Numbered from the stretch's first letter, positions 34,660 through 44,615 are shown. The stretch: DNA of 64,000 nucleotides from Flavobacteriaceae bacterium (GCA_018669795.1 JABHSQ010000007.1:1-64000), one strand, 5' to 3'. Program-made: numbers and translations. Notes: generated by a model not told the origin, from the sequence alone.

Positions 34660-35454
34660 TTAAATATAAAAGCTAGTAACTATTGCAATTAATCCTACAA
34701 CAACACAGTATATTGAAAAATAAGTTAGTTTGCTTTGACGGACCAATTTAATCATCCAAGTACAGGCTATTAAGCCACTAATAAATGCGGCGAAAAAACC
34801 TAAACTTAAAGAAGTATAATCGATAGTTTCCGAAAATAATTCACCATCGACCATATCTTTTGCAATCTTTCCAAATATCAATGGAACGACCATTAAAAAT
34901 GAAAAACGAGCCGCTTTACTTTTATCATTTCCAAGTAAAACCGATGTAGAAATAGTAGCGCCACTTCTTGAAATTCCAGGAAGCATTGCAATGGCTTGTG
35001 AGATGCCAATTACAAAAGCATTGGCATTAGATACTTTTTTACCGGTTTTTTTAGAACGATCTGCTAACCAAAGTAACAATGCAGTTACTAAAAGCATGGC
35101 TCCCACAAATGCAATATTCCCACCAAAAAAAGCTTCCAATTGTTCTTCGAATAATAATCCAATAATCACCGCTGGAATCATTGAAATGATAATTTTAACT
35201 GAAAATTGAGTTTCCTCATTCCATTTAAACTTTAACAAGCCAGTGATAAGTTCCCAAATATCTTTTCTAAAAACCACGATGGTACTTAATGCAGTAGCAA
35301 AATGAAGTATAACGGTAAATAACAAACTGTCTTCTGGAATGGAGTTGTCTCCTAAAATTGCTTTTCCTAACTCTAAATGACCACTCGACGATACGGGAAG
35401 AAATTCAGTAAACCCTTGAATAATCCCAAGGATAATAGCGTCTAAACTATCCAT
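34660..35454 (-). CDS. uppP: Undecaprenyl-diphosphatase
   Basis: 264 residues, about eight membrane segments. Recycles the lipid carrier of peptidoglycan synthesis and gives bacitracin tolerance. Active-site blocks GIIQGFTEFLPVSSSGHLELG (Glu and His) and LPGISRSGATIS (Ser-Arg) are both intact. Its start codon follows the DUF3098 stop directly, and truB follows it. Confidence 0.95.
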   Translation of the reverse strand: MDSLDAIILGIIQGFTEFLPVSSSGHLELGKAILGDNSIPEDSLLFTVILHFATALSTIVVFRKDIWELITGLLKFKWNEETQFSVKIIISMIPAVIIGLLFEEQLEAFFGGNIAFVGAMLLVTALLLWLADRSKKTGKKVSNANAFVIGISQAIAMLPGISRSGATISTSVLLGNDKSKAARFSFLMVVPLIFGKIAKDMVDGELFSETIDYTSLSLGFFAAFISGLIACTWMIKLVRQSKLTYFSIYCVVVGLIAIVTSFYI

Positions 35455-35724
35455 TTATGATTTCTTATTAGGATTTAATAATATAGCATACATTTCGATA
35501 GCAAATCCTATTAGGATAAGTGTTGGTGCTAATCGAATACGTCTCCAACTGTAAATTTCAGGATTAAAAACTGCAGGGTCATCACTTCCACCTCCAGCCA
35601 TTAAGATAAAACCTAATGAGATAAATGCGATGCCAATAAGCATAAATTTATAATTCTTTCTACGGAAAATAAGTTGCCCCGTTGCTTTGCTTTGCTCTTT
35701 TCTTTTCTTTTCTCCCATATTCAT
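35455..35724 (-). CDS. DUF3098 small membrane protein
   Basis: 89 residues. A Lys/Arg-rich N-terminus, two membrane segments (about 28-45 and 65-84) and the family core FISLGFILMAGGGSDDPAVFNPEIYSWRR, of which the GGGSDDP-FNPEIYSWRR part is diagnostic. ATGs at 35724 and 35718 are both possible. Function unknown; it is constantly found between ftsX and uppP in Flavobacteriia, so a cell-envelope or division role is plausible. Confidence 0.88.
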   Translation of the reverse strand: MNMGEKKRKEQSKATGQLIFRRKNYKFMLIGIAFISLGFILMAGGGSDDPAVFNPEIYSWRRIRLAPTLILIGFAIEMYAILLNPNKKS

Positions 35725-35980
35725 TACCCTTAAAAGGGGTTTCTTTTTTAATAATATTTTTTTATTTAAACTCTAAATAAATAACGGTTTTATTCAAGCT
35801 TAATTGCGAAATATATGCTGAGGTTCCTATCTGATATTTTGGAAGGTGCAAGGTAACTTTTTTATTTAAATTTGATTTTTTATTCTTTTATACTCAGCCC
35901 TTGTTCTAAACCGCTGTTAATTTAAAAAGTAATAGATCCTTACATCTTCTAAAAACCTATCTTTTTCATAGTATAAACGA

Positions 35981-36859
35981 TTAATAATACAATTCGTCTG
36001 TTCTTAAATTTAAGAAACGTTGGGTCGCAAAATAAGTGCTGATCCAAGAAATAAATATTCCCATAAAGAATATAAAACCGAATAAAAGGGCAAGCATCAA
36101 CTTGCTTTCAATTAATTGTAATTCAACAAAAGTTTGGTTGAGGTAATATAAAACAACGCCCATACCCATCATGGCTATGATGGCTCCAATAATTCCCAAT
36201 CGAACACTTCTCCATATAAAAGGGCGTCGAATAAAGGATTTGGTTGCACCAACCATTTGCATGGTCTTTATTGTAAAACGCTTCGCATAAACAGAAAGAC
36301 GTATGGAACTGTTAATTAATAAAATCGCTATAAATAGAAAAACACTACTAATAATTAATATCCAAAAACTAATTTCTTTTACATTTTCGGAGAGCTTGGC
36401 AATTAATGGTTTGTCGTAAACCACATCATCAACAAATTTTTTGTTCTTTATTTCGGTTGTAATTTCTTCAATTAATTTGGGAGTAACATAACTAGCAATT
36501 AAATGAACATCAATGCTATTTTGTAAAGGATTGTATCCTAAATAATCTGTAAAATTCTCTCCTATGGTCTGACTGTGTTCTTCTGCTGCTTGTTCTTTTG
36601 AAACATATTTAGCAGATTTTGTGTAATCGGCTAATGCCAAACTTTGTTTTAATTGAGTAACCTCTACTTCTTTTGCATCGTTTTTAAGAAAAACAGTAAC
36701 TGTTATCTGTTCCTTAAAAAAATCACCAACTCTTTTTGAATTTAGAACTAACAATCCCAGTAATCCCAATAAAAACAATACAAGAGAAATACTAATTACT
36801 ACTGAAAAGTAGGAAGAAATCAATCTGCGTTTTTGATATTTTTCAAAAGAGGATGCCAT
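35981..36859 (-). CDS. ftsX: Cell division ABC transporter permease FtsX
   Basis: 292 residues. N-terminal cytoplasmic part YQKRRLISSYFSVVISISLVLFLLGLLGLL with the first membrane segment, an extracytoplasmic domain (about 50-160), and three more membrane segments from 165 on, with MQMVGATKSFIRRPFIWRS typical of FtsX. With FtsE it controls peptidoglycan hydrolases at the septum; ftsE is not in the window, as often in Bacteroidota. A gap of 256 bases separates it from DUF3098; nothing convincing is visible in it. Confidence 0.93.
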   Translation of the reverse strand: MASSFEKYQKRRLISSYFSVVISISLVLFLLGLLGLLVLNSKRVGDFFKEQITVTVFLKNDAKEVEVTQLKQSLALADYTKSAKYVSKEQAAEEHSQTIGENFTDYLGYNPLQNSIDVHLIASYVTPKLIEEITTEIKNKKFVDDVVYDKPLIAKLSENVKEISFWILIISSVFLFIAILLINSSIRLSVYAKRFTIKTMQMVGATKSFIRRPFIWRSVRLGIIGAIIAMMGMGVVLYYLNQTFVELQLIESKLMLALLFGFIFFMGIFISWISTYFATQRFLNLRTDELYY

Positions 36860-36982
36860 AAAAGAGGATTAATTAGGAAAAGTAAAAATACAATTTATTT
36901 TAAGTATGGTTTTAAAAAAAATAAATTTCAAAAGTCAAATTATTAAATATATTTATTATTCTGTTTTAGAAACGTTTAAACT

Positions 36983-37012
36983 TTTGTCTTTCGTACAATA
37001 CTCTTAAATTTG
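36983..37012 (+). promoter_or_regulatory. Promoter of leuS
   Basis: TTTG at 36983-36986, an 18-base spacer and TAAATTTG at 37005-37012. The leader to the leuS ATG is about 77 bases and AT-rich; no obvious T-box, as expected outside Firmicutes. Confidence 0.7.
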
Positions 37013-37094
37013 CGTACATAATTTATTTTTTTAATAATCACATTTAGCGACTTATTAAGTAGTTTTTACTTACTAATTTCCATTTTTTCAAAAT

Positions 37095-39935
37095 ATGAGT
37101 AATTATCATTTTAACGAGATTGAAGCCAAATGGCAAAAATATTGGGAAGAAAACCAAACATTTAAGGCAGAAAACTTTAGCGAAAAACCCAAATATTATG
37201 TATTGGATATGTTTCCTTATCCCTCTGGAGCAGGATTGCATGTAGGTCATCCATTAGGCTATATTGCAAGTGATATTTATGCTCGATATAAAAGGCATCA
37301 AGGTTATAATGTATTGCACCCTCAAGGCTACGATTCTTTTGGTTTGCCAGCAGAACAATATGCAATACAAACAGGACAGCATCCTGCAAAAACGACTACA
37401 GAAAACATTAAACGTTATAGAGAACAATTAGATAAAATTGGTTTTTCTTTTGACTGGAGTCGTGAGGTTAGAACCTCAGATCCAGAATATTATAAATGGA
37501 CGCAATGGATATTTATTCAATTATTTGAATCTTGGTATTGCAAGCTACACGAACAATCTTTTCCAATTTCTGATTTAATAGGTGTTTTTGGAAAAGAAGG
37601 AAATATTGGTTTAAACGCTAAATGTGGAAATGAACTACCTGATTTTTCTGCAGCTATGTGGAATAGTTTTTCTGAAGAAAAAAAACAAAAAATATTACTG
37701 AATTACCGTTTAACTTATTTAGCGGAAACCGAAGTAAATTGGTGCCCGAAATTAGGGACGGTATTAGCAAACGATGAAATTGTAAACGGTGTTTCTGAAC
37801 GTGGAGGATTTCCTGTTATTAAAAAGAAAATGACTCAATGGAGCATGCGAATTTCTGTATTTGGAGAGCGACTTCTTAAAGGATTGGAAACGTTGGATTG
37901 GAGTGAATCTTTAAAAGAAACACAACGAAACTGGATTGGTAAATCTGTTGGTGCTTCCGTAGAATTTAGATTATTAGACGAAAAGAAAGAATTTAAGAGT
38001 ATTGCTATTAAAACATTTACCACTAGGCCAGATACTATTTTTGGGGTTACTTTTTTAACACTAGCTCCCGAACATGAATTGGTAGATAGAATTACAACGA
38101 TCGATCAACGTATTGAGGTTGGGGAATATGTTACGGTATCTGCAAAGAAAACTGAACGAGAACGTATGGCGGATGTAAAAAACATTACCGGAGTTTTTAC
38201 AGGAGCTTATGCAAAACATCCAATAACCAAAGAACCAATTCCTATTTGGATTGGTGATTACGTTTTAGCTGGATATGGTACAGGAGCTGTGATGGCAGTA
38301 CCTTGTGGTGATCAACGAGATTATGATTTTGCAAAACATTTTGGTATTCCTATTAAAAATATTTTTGAAGGAATTGATATTTCAGAGAAAGCGCATTCAG
38401 AAAAAGAAGGAACTATCATTGTAAATAGTGATTTTATAAACGGTCTTTCTTATAAAGAAGCGACTGATAAAGTAATTGAAAAATTAGAAAAAAAGCATCG
38501 AGGCGCTAAGGAAATCAATTATCGTTTGCGTGATGCTGTTTTTTCAAGACAGCGTTATTGGGGAGAACCTTTTCCGGTGTATTATAAAGATGGATTGCCT
38601 CAAATGATAGCTGCAAAACATTTGCCTATTCGGTTGCCAGAAATAGAAAAATATTTACCAACTGAAACTGGAGAACCGCCATTAGGACGCGCAGATGTTT
38701 GGGCTTGGGATACCAATAATAATAAAATTGTTTCTAATGAGCATATTGATAATATAATAATTTTTCCTTTAGAATTGAATACGATGCCTGGTTGGGCTGG
38801 AAGTAGCTGGTATATGTTTCGATATATGGATGCTTTAAATAAAGAGGAGTTTGTATCAAAAGAAGCCATGGATTATTGGGAAAATGTAGATTTATACATT
38901 GGAGGAAGCGAACATGCAACAGGACATTTATTATACAGTCGTTTTTGGGTAAAGTTTCTAAAAGATAGAGGATTCTTAAGTATAGATGAGCCTTTTAAAA
39001 AATTGATTAACCAAGGAATGATTTTGGGTGAAAGCGCCTTTGTTCATAGAGTTGAAGGAGAAAATAAATTAGTTACTAGTAGACAAATAGAAGGTTTAAA
39101 TACGCAGTCTATTCATGTGGATATTTCTTTTGTAAACACCTCAAATGAATTGGATATAGAAGCATTTAAAAACTGGAGACCAGAATATAAAGATGCTGAA
39201 TTTATCACAGAAGAAGATGGAACTTTTAAAGTAAGCAGAGAGGTTGAAAAAATGTCTAAGTCCAAATATAATGTGGTAAATCCAGATGATATTTGTACAC
39301 AATATGGTGCCGATACCTTGCGAATGTACGAAATGTTTTTAGGTCCCTTAGAACAAGCTAAACCCTGGAGTACTGCTGGTATTACTGGAGTTCATTCTTT
39401 TTTAAAAAAGATGTGGAGGTTGTTTCATAGTGGAGTTGATGAAAGTTTATTTGTTACTGATAAACCAGCTTCAAAAGATAATTTGAAAACACTTCATAAG
39501 ACCATAAAAAAAGTAATAGAAGATATTGAAAATTTTAGTTTTAATACCTCAGTTTCTACTTTTATGATTGCGGTTAATGAATTGAGCACTCAAAAATGTA
39601 ATTCAAAAGAGATATTAGCGCCTTTATTAGTATTGTTATCACCTTATGCGCCTCATATTTCAGAAGAACTTTGGAGTAAATTAGGAAATAAAGAAAGTAT
39701 TTCTACAGCATCATTTCCAAAATTTAAAGAAAATTTTTTGTTAGAAGAAGTAAAGAAATATCCAATTTCTTTTAATGGTAAAATGCGATTTACATTAGAA
39801 TTACCATTGGATTTATCTAAGGATGAAATCGAATCTGTCGTAATGTCACACGAAAAAACGATTCATTATTTAGAAGGTAGAACGCCTAAGAAAGTGATTA
39901 TTGTTCCGGGTAAGATTGTAAATATAGTTGCTTAG
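37095..39935 (+). CDS. leuS: Leucyl-tRNA synthetase
   Basis: 946 residues. Class I synthetase: HIGH-type motif in PYPSGAGLHVGHPLGY (near 42-57), editing domain containing TTRPDTIFGVTFLTLAPEH and GTGAVMAVPCGDQRDYDFA, tRNA-binding insert, and KMSKS in EKMSKSKYNVVNPDD (near 719). Longer than E. coli LeuS (860) because of insertions around 145-200 and 640-710, usual for Bacteroidota. It carries its own promoter and stands alone. Confidence 0.97.
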   Translation: MSNYHFNEIEAKWQKYWEENQTFKAENFSEKPKYYVLDMFPYPSGAGLHVGHPLGYIASDIYARYKRHQGYNVLHPQGYDSFGLPAEQYAIQTGQHPAKTTTENIKRYREQLDKIGFSFDWSREVRTSDPEYYKWTQWIFIQLFESWYCKLHEQSFPISDLIGVFGKEGNIGLNAKCGNELPDFSAAMWNSFSEEKKQKILLNYRLTYLAETEVNWCPKLGTVLANDEIVNGVSERGGFPVIKKKMTQWSMRISVFGERLLKGLETLDWSESLKETQRNWIGKSVGASVEFRLLDEKKEFKSIAIKTFTTRPDTIFGVTFLTLAPEHELVDRITTIDQRIEVGEYVTVSAKKTERERMADVKNITGVFTGAYAKHPITKEPIPIWIGDYVLAGYGTGAVMAVPCGDQRDYDFAKHFGIPIKNIFEGIDISEKAHSEKEGTIIVNSDFINGLSYKEATDKVIEKLEKKHRGAKEINYRLRDAVFSRQRYWGEPFPVYYKDGLPQMIAAKHLPIRLPEIEKYLPTETGEPPLGRADVWAWDTNNNKIVSNEHIDNIIIFPLELNTMPGWAGSSWYMFRYMDALNKEEFVSKEAMDYWENVDLYIGGSEHATGHLLYSRFWVKFLKDRGFLSIDEPFKKLINQGMILGESAFVHRVEGENKLVTSRQIEGLNTQSIHVDISFVNTSNELDIEAFKNWRPEYKDAEFITEEDGTFKVSREVEKMSKSKYNVVNPDDICTQYGADTLRMYEMFLGPLEQAKPWSTAGITGVHSFLKKMWRLFHSGVDESLFVTDKPASKDNLKTLHKTIKKVIEDIENFSFNTSVSTFMIAVNELSTQKCNSKEILAPLLVLLSPYAPHISEELWSKLGNKESISTASFPKFKENFLLEEVKKYPISFNGKMRFTLELPLDLSKDEIESVVMSHEKTIHYLEGRTPKKVIIVPGKIVNIVA

Positions 39936-40038
39936 ATAATTTAAGGATTACTTTCCGGTAACGACAAAATGCTATTTCAATTTATTTTGCACAGTATTTG
40001 CTATATTTAAAGGGTATTAAAATTTACATTCATTTAAT

Positions 40039-40054
40039 CCCTGCTTTCGCAGGG
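40039..40054. repeat. Short CCCTGC/GCAGGG hairpin repeat
   Basis: CCCTGC-TTTC-GCAGGG is preceded by CATTTAAT, resembling the dispersed ATTCCTGCGAAAGCAGG-type intergenic repeats of bacteria. It lies 100 bases after leuS. No T run follows, so it is not a good terminator. Confidence 0.45.
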
Positions 40055-40065
40055 AACTATTAATT

Positions 40066-40094
40066 AAAAAAAAAGACACCTGTTTTAACGGGTG
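40066..40094 (-). terminator. Minus-strand terminator-like hairpin just upstream of peptidase gene
   Basis: CACCTGTT (40077-40084) pairs with AACGGGTG (40087-40094) with one G-U pair; on the minus strand it is followed by nine T residues (complement of 40066-40074). No annotated minus-strand gene reads into it, so it may stop antisense transcription. Confidence 0.4.
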
Positions 40095-40100
40095 ATACAT

Positions 40101-40790
40101 ATGGGAGGATATTATTTATTAGCAGGGCTTATATTTTTAGTGAGTATGTACGTTAGTAACAGACTAAAAAGTAAATTTAAAAAATACTCAAAAATTCAGC
40201 TTAAAAATGGAATGAGCGGAAAAGAAATTGCTGAAAAAATGCTTTCAGATAATGGAATTACCAGCGTAAAAGTTCTTTCTATAAAAGGACAATTAACAGA
40301 TCATTATAACCCTGCAAATAAAACTGTTAATTTAAGTGAAGCAGTCTATGCTCAAAGAAACGCTGCTGCTGCTGCTGTTGCAGCTCATGAATGTGGTCAT
40401 GCCCTACAACATGCTAAAGCTTATAGTTGGTTAAGATTGCGTTCACAAATTGTGCCTGCTGTTGGTGTATCTAGCAAAATATCAAATTTTGTAATCATGG
40501 CAGGTTTAATCTTAATGTACACTGGAAGTGCTTTAGGATCTATGTTATTTTTGGTTGGAATTGTACTTTTTGGAGTTACTACTCTTTTTACTTTTATCAC
40601 GCTACCGGTAGAATATGACGCCAGTAATCGTGCATTGGCTTGGTTGGAAAATAAGCACATGTTAACACAAGAAGAACATGCGGGAGCTAAAGATGCATTA
40701 AAATGGGCTGCAAGAACCTACTTAGTTGCTGCATTAGGATCTTTGGCAACACTGCTTTATTTTATAAGTATGTTTATGGGTAGAAAATAA
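40101..40790 (+). CDS. Membrane zinc metallopeptidase (YugP/neutral zinc peptidase family)
   Basis: 229 residues from the ATG at 40101 (MGGYYLLAGLIF); a GTG three codons upstream lies in a hairpin and is less likely. N-terminal membrane segment, metal site HECGH at 96-100 (HExxH) in AAVAAHECGHALQHA, then two to three membrane segments (about 125-165 and 205-225). The early NGMSGKEIAEKMLSDNGI and DHYNPANKTVNLSE blocks are family hallmarks. Substrate unknown; inner-membrane protein quality control is a reasonable guess. Confidence 0.9.
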   Translation: MGGYYLLAGLIFLVSMYVSNRLKSKFKKYSKIQLKNGMSGKEIAEKMLSDNGITSVKVLSIKGQLTDHYNPANKTVNLSEAVYAQRNAAAAAVAAHECGHALQHAKAYSWLRLRSQIVPAVGVSSKISNFVIMAGLILMYTGSALGSMLFLVGIVLFGVTTLFTFITLPVEYDASNRALAWLENKHMLTQEEHAGAKDALKWAARTYLVAALGSLATLLYFISMFMGRK

Positions 40791-40900
40791 ATACCCTGGA
40801 AGGAGAAGTCTTTTCATTCTAACCCAATAGTGATTTATTTAAGTTGTATCGCTATTAATAAATAGGCGATGACTAAATATTCTGGGGGGTTTTATGTCAT

Positions 40901-41011
40901 TTATATTTTATAAACATGAAAAGCTCTTTCAACACCAAATGGTTCTTGGTCTTTCCAACTTTCCCAGTGCGTTATCATTTTATTTATTGCACTTAGATTA
41001 TCTAAATTATT
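40901..41011 (-). pseudogene. Gene relic, C-terminal fragment
   Basis: On the minus strand a stop-to-stop frame gives 36 residues, starting NNLDNLSAINKMITHWES and ending GVERAFHVYKI. Composition and charge pattern look like a true protein C-terminus rather than random AT-rich DNA, with Trp twice and few repeats. There is a stop directly before it, and no ATG with a convincing context other than an internal one. I read it as the remaining end of a decayed gene in the 307-base space between the peptidase and saccharopine-dehydrogenase-like genes. Identity unknown. A 25-codon gene starting at the inner ATG is the alternative. Confidence 0.4.
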
Positions 41012-41097
41012 TCAGACATAAACTCCTCTAATACTCTAATTTATAGCTTAAAATTTAAAAAAAACTAATTAAAATGCTCTTTCCTTCCCATGATTTT

Positions 41098-42465
41098 TTA
41101 ATATAAGTTATCAGGGTTATATCCTAAATATTCTTTGTTTTCTTCTTTAAAGTTGATGCCATAATTTTCTAATTCTTCTAAAATTGGTTCATATACTTCT
41201 TTAGCAATAGGCCTTAATACACCGGGAGTGCTAATCTCTTTGTTTAAGATTTTTAATGCCGCAATGGCAACAGGTAAGCCTACAGTTTTTGCCATAGCTG
41301 TATAGGTTTGGTCTTCGCCCATAGTAAGCATACTACTGTCAATTTGATAGGTTTCCCCATCTAATTCATAGCCAAATTTATGATACATTACAATCATATC
41401 TTTATCATCTTCAGCTAAAGTCCATTTATCCATTAATATTTTCTGAAGAGCTTGAGCTGGTGTAGCATTTTTAATTCCTAATTTCTTCTTATCATTAAAA
41501 ATATCTAATTCTTCTAATTTTTCCCAAATAAGATCATCTTGATCTATTTTTAAATTGTGGCGAAATTTTAGTTCAACTGAATCTGTTGGTGAATAAGGTA
41601 AAAATAAATTTACATATTTGCGATACGTTAAGTTTTCCGAGTTTGGTATGGTATAGCCATCTTCAGTCATTCCTAGTTGTACGAAAACATTCCATGCACG
41701 ACTAAATCCAACTCGTCTAATAGTTCCTCTGTATAAAGTTAATATATCTTTAAAACCATAAACATCATGATATTTTAAAGAGTTGCGATTGGCATATACT
41801 TCAAATTTACCATACCCATCAATTTTAATAAGTTCGGTACGTCTAAAAAGTCTATTATAAGGAATGTATTTGTAGAGTCCTTCTTGTAAAAATTCTGCCG
41901 CACCTCCTTGACCAGCTAAAACAACATTTCTTGGATTCCAAGTAAATTTATAATTCCATAAGTTGTCATCACTCTCAGGCGCTACTAATCCCCCTGTAAA
42001 AGACTCGAATAATAATAATTTTCCACCCTTGTCTCTTATGTTATCAATAACTTTCATGGCACTCATATGATCAATGCCCGGATCAACTCCAATTTCGTTC
42101 ATAAATACCAGACCTTTAGCCTTCGCTTCTTTATCTAAGCTCTGCATTTCGTCACTAATATAAGAAGCGGTTACAAGATTTTTGCCGAACGTTAAACAGT
42201 CTTTTGCAACTTCGATATGGAAACGTGCTGGCAACATAGATATAACCATGTCACAGTTTCTTACTGCTTTTTCTCGTTCTTCTTTATTGAATACGTCTAG
42301 TAAAATTCCTTTTGCATTAGTATGGTTTTTAGTAAATTTCTGGGCAGCCTCTAATGAAATATCCCCAATCATTATAAATAGTTTTTCCGAACTAGATTTA
42401 TCTAATAAATAACGTATTAAACATGTTGCTGATCGTCCTGCTCCTATAATTAATATATTTCTCAT
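41098..42465 (-). CDS. Saccharopine dehydrogenase-like protein
   Basis: 455 residues. Rossmann start MRNILIIGAGRSATCLIRYLL, then DMVISMLPARFHIEVAKDCL and the GVDPGIDHMSAMKVID segment, followed by the saccharopine dehydrogenase C-terminal domain (FESFTGGLVAPESDDNLWNYKFTWNPRNVVLAG in parts). Similar to LYS9-type saccharopine reductases, which act at the junction of lysine and glutamate metabolism. The bacterial partner that forms saccharopine is not seen here. The glutaryl-CoA-dehydrogenase-type gene at 61240 is compatible with lysine catabolism, but the two are 19 kb apart. Confidence 0.88.
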   Translation of the reverse strand: MRNILIIGAGRSATCLIRYLLDKSSSEKLFIMIGDISLEAAQKFTKNHTNAKGILLDVFNKEEREKAVRNCDMVISMLPARFHIEVAKDCLTFGKNLVTASYISDEMQSLDKEAKAKGLVFMNEIGVDPGIDHMSAMKVIDNIRDKGGKLLLFESFTGGLVAPESDDNLWNYKFTWNPRNVVLAGQGGAAEFLQEGLYKYIPYNRLFRRTELIKIDGYGKFEVYANRNSLKYHDVYGFKDILTLYRGTIRRVGFSRAWNVFVQLGMTEDGYTIPNSENLTYRKYVNLFLPYSPTDSVELKFRHNLKIDQDDLIWEKLEELDIFNDKKKLGIKNATPAQALQKILMDKWTLAEDDKDMIVMYHKFGYELDGETYQIDSSMLTMGEDQTYTAMAKTVGLPVAIAALKILNKEISTPGVLRPIAKEVYEPILEELENYGINFKEENKEYLGYNPDNLY

Positions 42466-42537
42466 TCGTTGGGTTTTCGTAGATTTGAAGATAGTTTTTA
42501 AACAGTACTAAATTACTAAATAATAACCTTTCTGAAG

Positions 42538-42927
42538 ATGAAAATAAATAAAAATATTGTGGTTACAGCAGCTCTTTTAACAGCTCTTACGATTATGATT
42601 GGTGCCTTTGGTGCACACGGATTAAAAGAGTTGATTTCTGAAAAATCTTTAGTTTCTTTTGAAACGGGAGTTCGATATCAAATGTATCATGTAATAGTAA
42701 TGCTAGTACTAGGGCTATCTACAGGTGTTTTGCCAAAAACTAAAAAATGGGTGTTTCGTTTTTTTATAATTGGAGTGCTATTTTTCTCTGGTTCTATTTA
42801 TCTACTAGCATTAAACGAGTTATTACCTTTTGATGCAAAAATCATTGCTTTTATTACTCCAATTGGCGGCTTTTTATTAATAATTGGTTGGTTGCGCTTG
42901 GCTTATGGAGTAATTGTGGATAAATAA
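42538..42927 (+). CDS. DUF423 small membrane protein
   Basis: 129 residues with four membrane segments. TIMIGAFGAHGLKELISEKSLVSFETGVRYQMYHVIVML is the family core (GAFGAHGL and YQMYH). Similar to E. coli YgdD; function unknown. It is divergent from the saccharopine-dehydrogenase-like gene and upstream of pckA, separated by 77 bases with the pckA promoter. Confidence 0.9.
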   Translation: MKINKNIVVTAALLTALTIMIGAFGAHGLKELISEKSLVSFETGVRYQMYHVIVMLVLGLSTGVLPKTKKWVFRFFIIGVLFFSGSIYLLALNELLPFDAKIIAFITPIGGFLLIIGWLRLAYGVIVDK

Positions 42928-42971
42928 CCACAAAAGATTCAATTTAAAACGTCTAATTTTAATAGAATTCT

Positions 42972-42979
42972 TAATTTTG
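42972..42979 (+). promoter_or_regulatory. -7 element of pckA
   Basis: TAATTTTG fits TAnnTTTG, 25 bases before the pckA ATG. Confidence 0.6.
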
Positions 42980-43004
42980 TATTCTACAATATATAAAAAT
43001 TGTT

Positions 43005-44615
43005 ATGGTAAATAAAAACCAAGCTATAAAAACAATTTCGTTAGAGAGTTACGGAATTTATAATGCAAATGTAAACTATCAGCTTACAGCAGCACAATTA
43101 CAGAAAGATACGATATTAAAAGGACAGGGAAAATTAGCCAAAAGTGGTGCTCTTGCAGTAAATACTGGAGAATTCACTGGTAGATCACCGATGGATCGAT
43201 TTATCGTAAAAGATAATATAACAAAAGATAAAATTTGGTGGGGAGATATTAACATTCCATTTTCATCTGAAAATTTTGACAATTTATACAATAGAGTTGT
43301 CGACTATCTTTCTAATAAAGAAATTTTTGTTAGGGATTGTTTCGCTTGTGCTGATGCAGACTATAAACTCAATATTCGAGTAATTAACGAATATTCATGG
43401 TCAAATATGTTTTCTTATAACATGTTCCTGCGACCAACAAATGAAGAATTGGAAAACTTTGAACAGGAATGGCTTGTTGTTAATGCTCCTGGATTCATGG
43501 CAGATCCAGCAATAGATGGTACACGTCAACATAACTTCGCGATTTTAAATTTTACAAAAAAAATAGCATTGATAGGCGGTACTGGGTATACTGGTGAGAT
43601 TAAAAAAGGAATTTTCTCTGCACTTAATTTTATCCTTCCAGTTGATAAGAATACGCTGCCAATGCACTGTTCTGCAAATGTTGGTAAAGATGGTGAAACA
43701 GCTATATTCTTTGGATTGTCTGGAACAGGGAAAACCACGCTTTCGGCAGACCCAGATAGAAAGTTAATTGGTGATGACGAGCATGGCTGGACTGCAGAAA
43801 ACACCGTTTTTAATTTCGAAGGTGGATGTTATGCCAAGGTTATTAACCTTTCAAAAGAAAATGAACCCGATATTTATAAGGCTATTAAGCCTGGTGCCAT
43901 TCTCGAAAATGTGGTGATGGATGATGCCGGAGTCGTAGATTTTGGAGATGTATCTATTACACAAAACACGCGTGTAAGTTATCCAATTGAACATATTGAA
44001 AATATTCAGGTCCCTTCTATAGGAAAAAATCCGAAAAATATATTCTTTTTAACCGCAGATGCTTTTGGAGTTTTACCTCCAATTTCTAAATTGACCCCAG
44101 GTCAAGCTGCGTATCACTTTATTAGTGGTTATACAGCTAAAGTTGCTGGTACAGAAGCTGGAATTAACGAACCATTACCAAGTTTTTCTGCTTGCTTTGG
44201 CGCGCCATTTATGCCTTTGCATCCTGCTACGTATGCAGAAATGTTAAGTAAGAAAATGAGAGAGGCGGGAGTGTCTGTTTGGCTCGTAAATACTGGTTGG
44301 ACAGGAGGTCCTTACGGAGTGGGAACTAGAATGAAACTGAAATACACGCGCGCGATGATTACGGCCGCGATCGATGGCTCATTAGAAGCTGCAAATGCAG
44401 ATAATTATCACATCCATTCTGTATTTGGTTTGCAACAGCCAAGAATATGCCCAAATGTACCTAGTCAAGTGTTGAGTCCAAGATCCACTTGGAATAATGA
44501 CAAAGGTTATTATGAAACAGCTCATAAATTAGCAGCATCTTTTAAAAAGAATTTTAAGAATTTTGAATCTTATGCTAATGAAGAAATTCTGGCTGGTGCT
44601 CCATTATTAGGTTAG
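43005..44615 (+). CDS. pckA: Phosphoenolpyruvate carboxykinase (ATP)
   Basis: 536 residues. Converts oxaloacetate and ATP into PEP and CO2, the first step of gluconeogenesis. TGEFTGRSPMDRFIV holds the substrate Arg, MHCSANVG a metal/His region, the P-loop GLSGTGKT is at 237-244, DDEHGW follows, and TRVSYPIEHIENI and TAKVAGTE are further along. Codon usage and neighbours are ordinary. A strong terminator follows. Confidence 0.97.
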   Translation: MVNKNQAIKTISLESYGIYNANVNYQLTAAQLQKDTILKGQGKLAKSGALAVNTGEFTGRSPMDRFIVKDNITKDKIWWGDINIPFSSENFDNLYNRVVDYLSNKEIFVRDCFACADADYKLNIRVINEYSWSNMFSYNMFLRPTNEELENFEQEWLVVNAPGFMADPAIDGTRQHNFAILNFTKKIALIGGTGYTGEIKKGIFSALNFILPVDKNTLPMHCSANVGKDGETAIFFGLSGTGKTTLSADPDRKLIGDDEHGWTAENTVFNFEGGCYAKVINLSKENEPDIYKAIKPGAILENVVMDDAGVVDFGDVSITQNTRVSYPIEHIENIQVPSIGKNPKNIFFLTADAFGVLPPISKLTPGQAAYHFISGYTAKVAGTEAGINEPLPSFSACFGAPFMPLHPATYAEMLSKKMREAGVSVWLVNTGWTGGPYGVGTRMKLKYTRAMITAAIDGSLEAANADNYHIHSVFGLQQPRICPNVPSQVLSPRSTWNNDKGYYETAHKLAASFKKNFKNFESYANEEILAGAPLLG

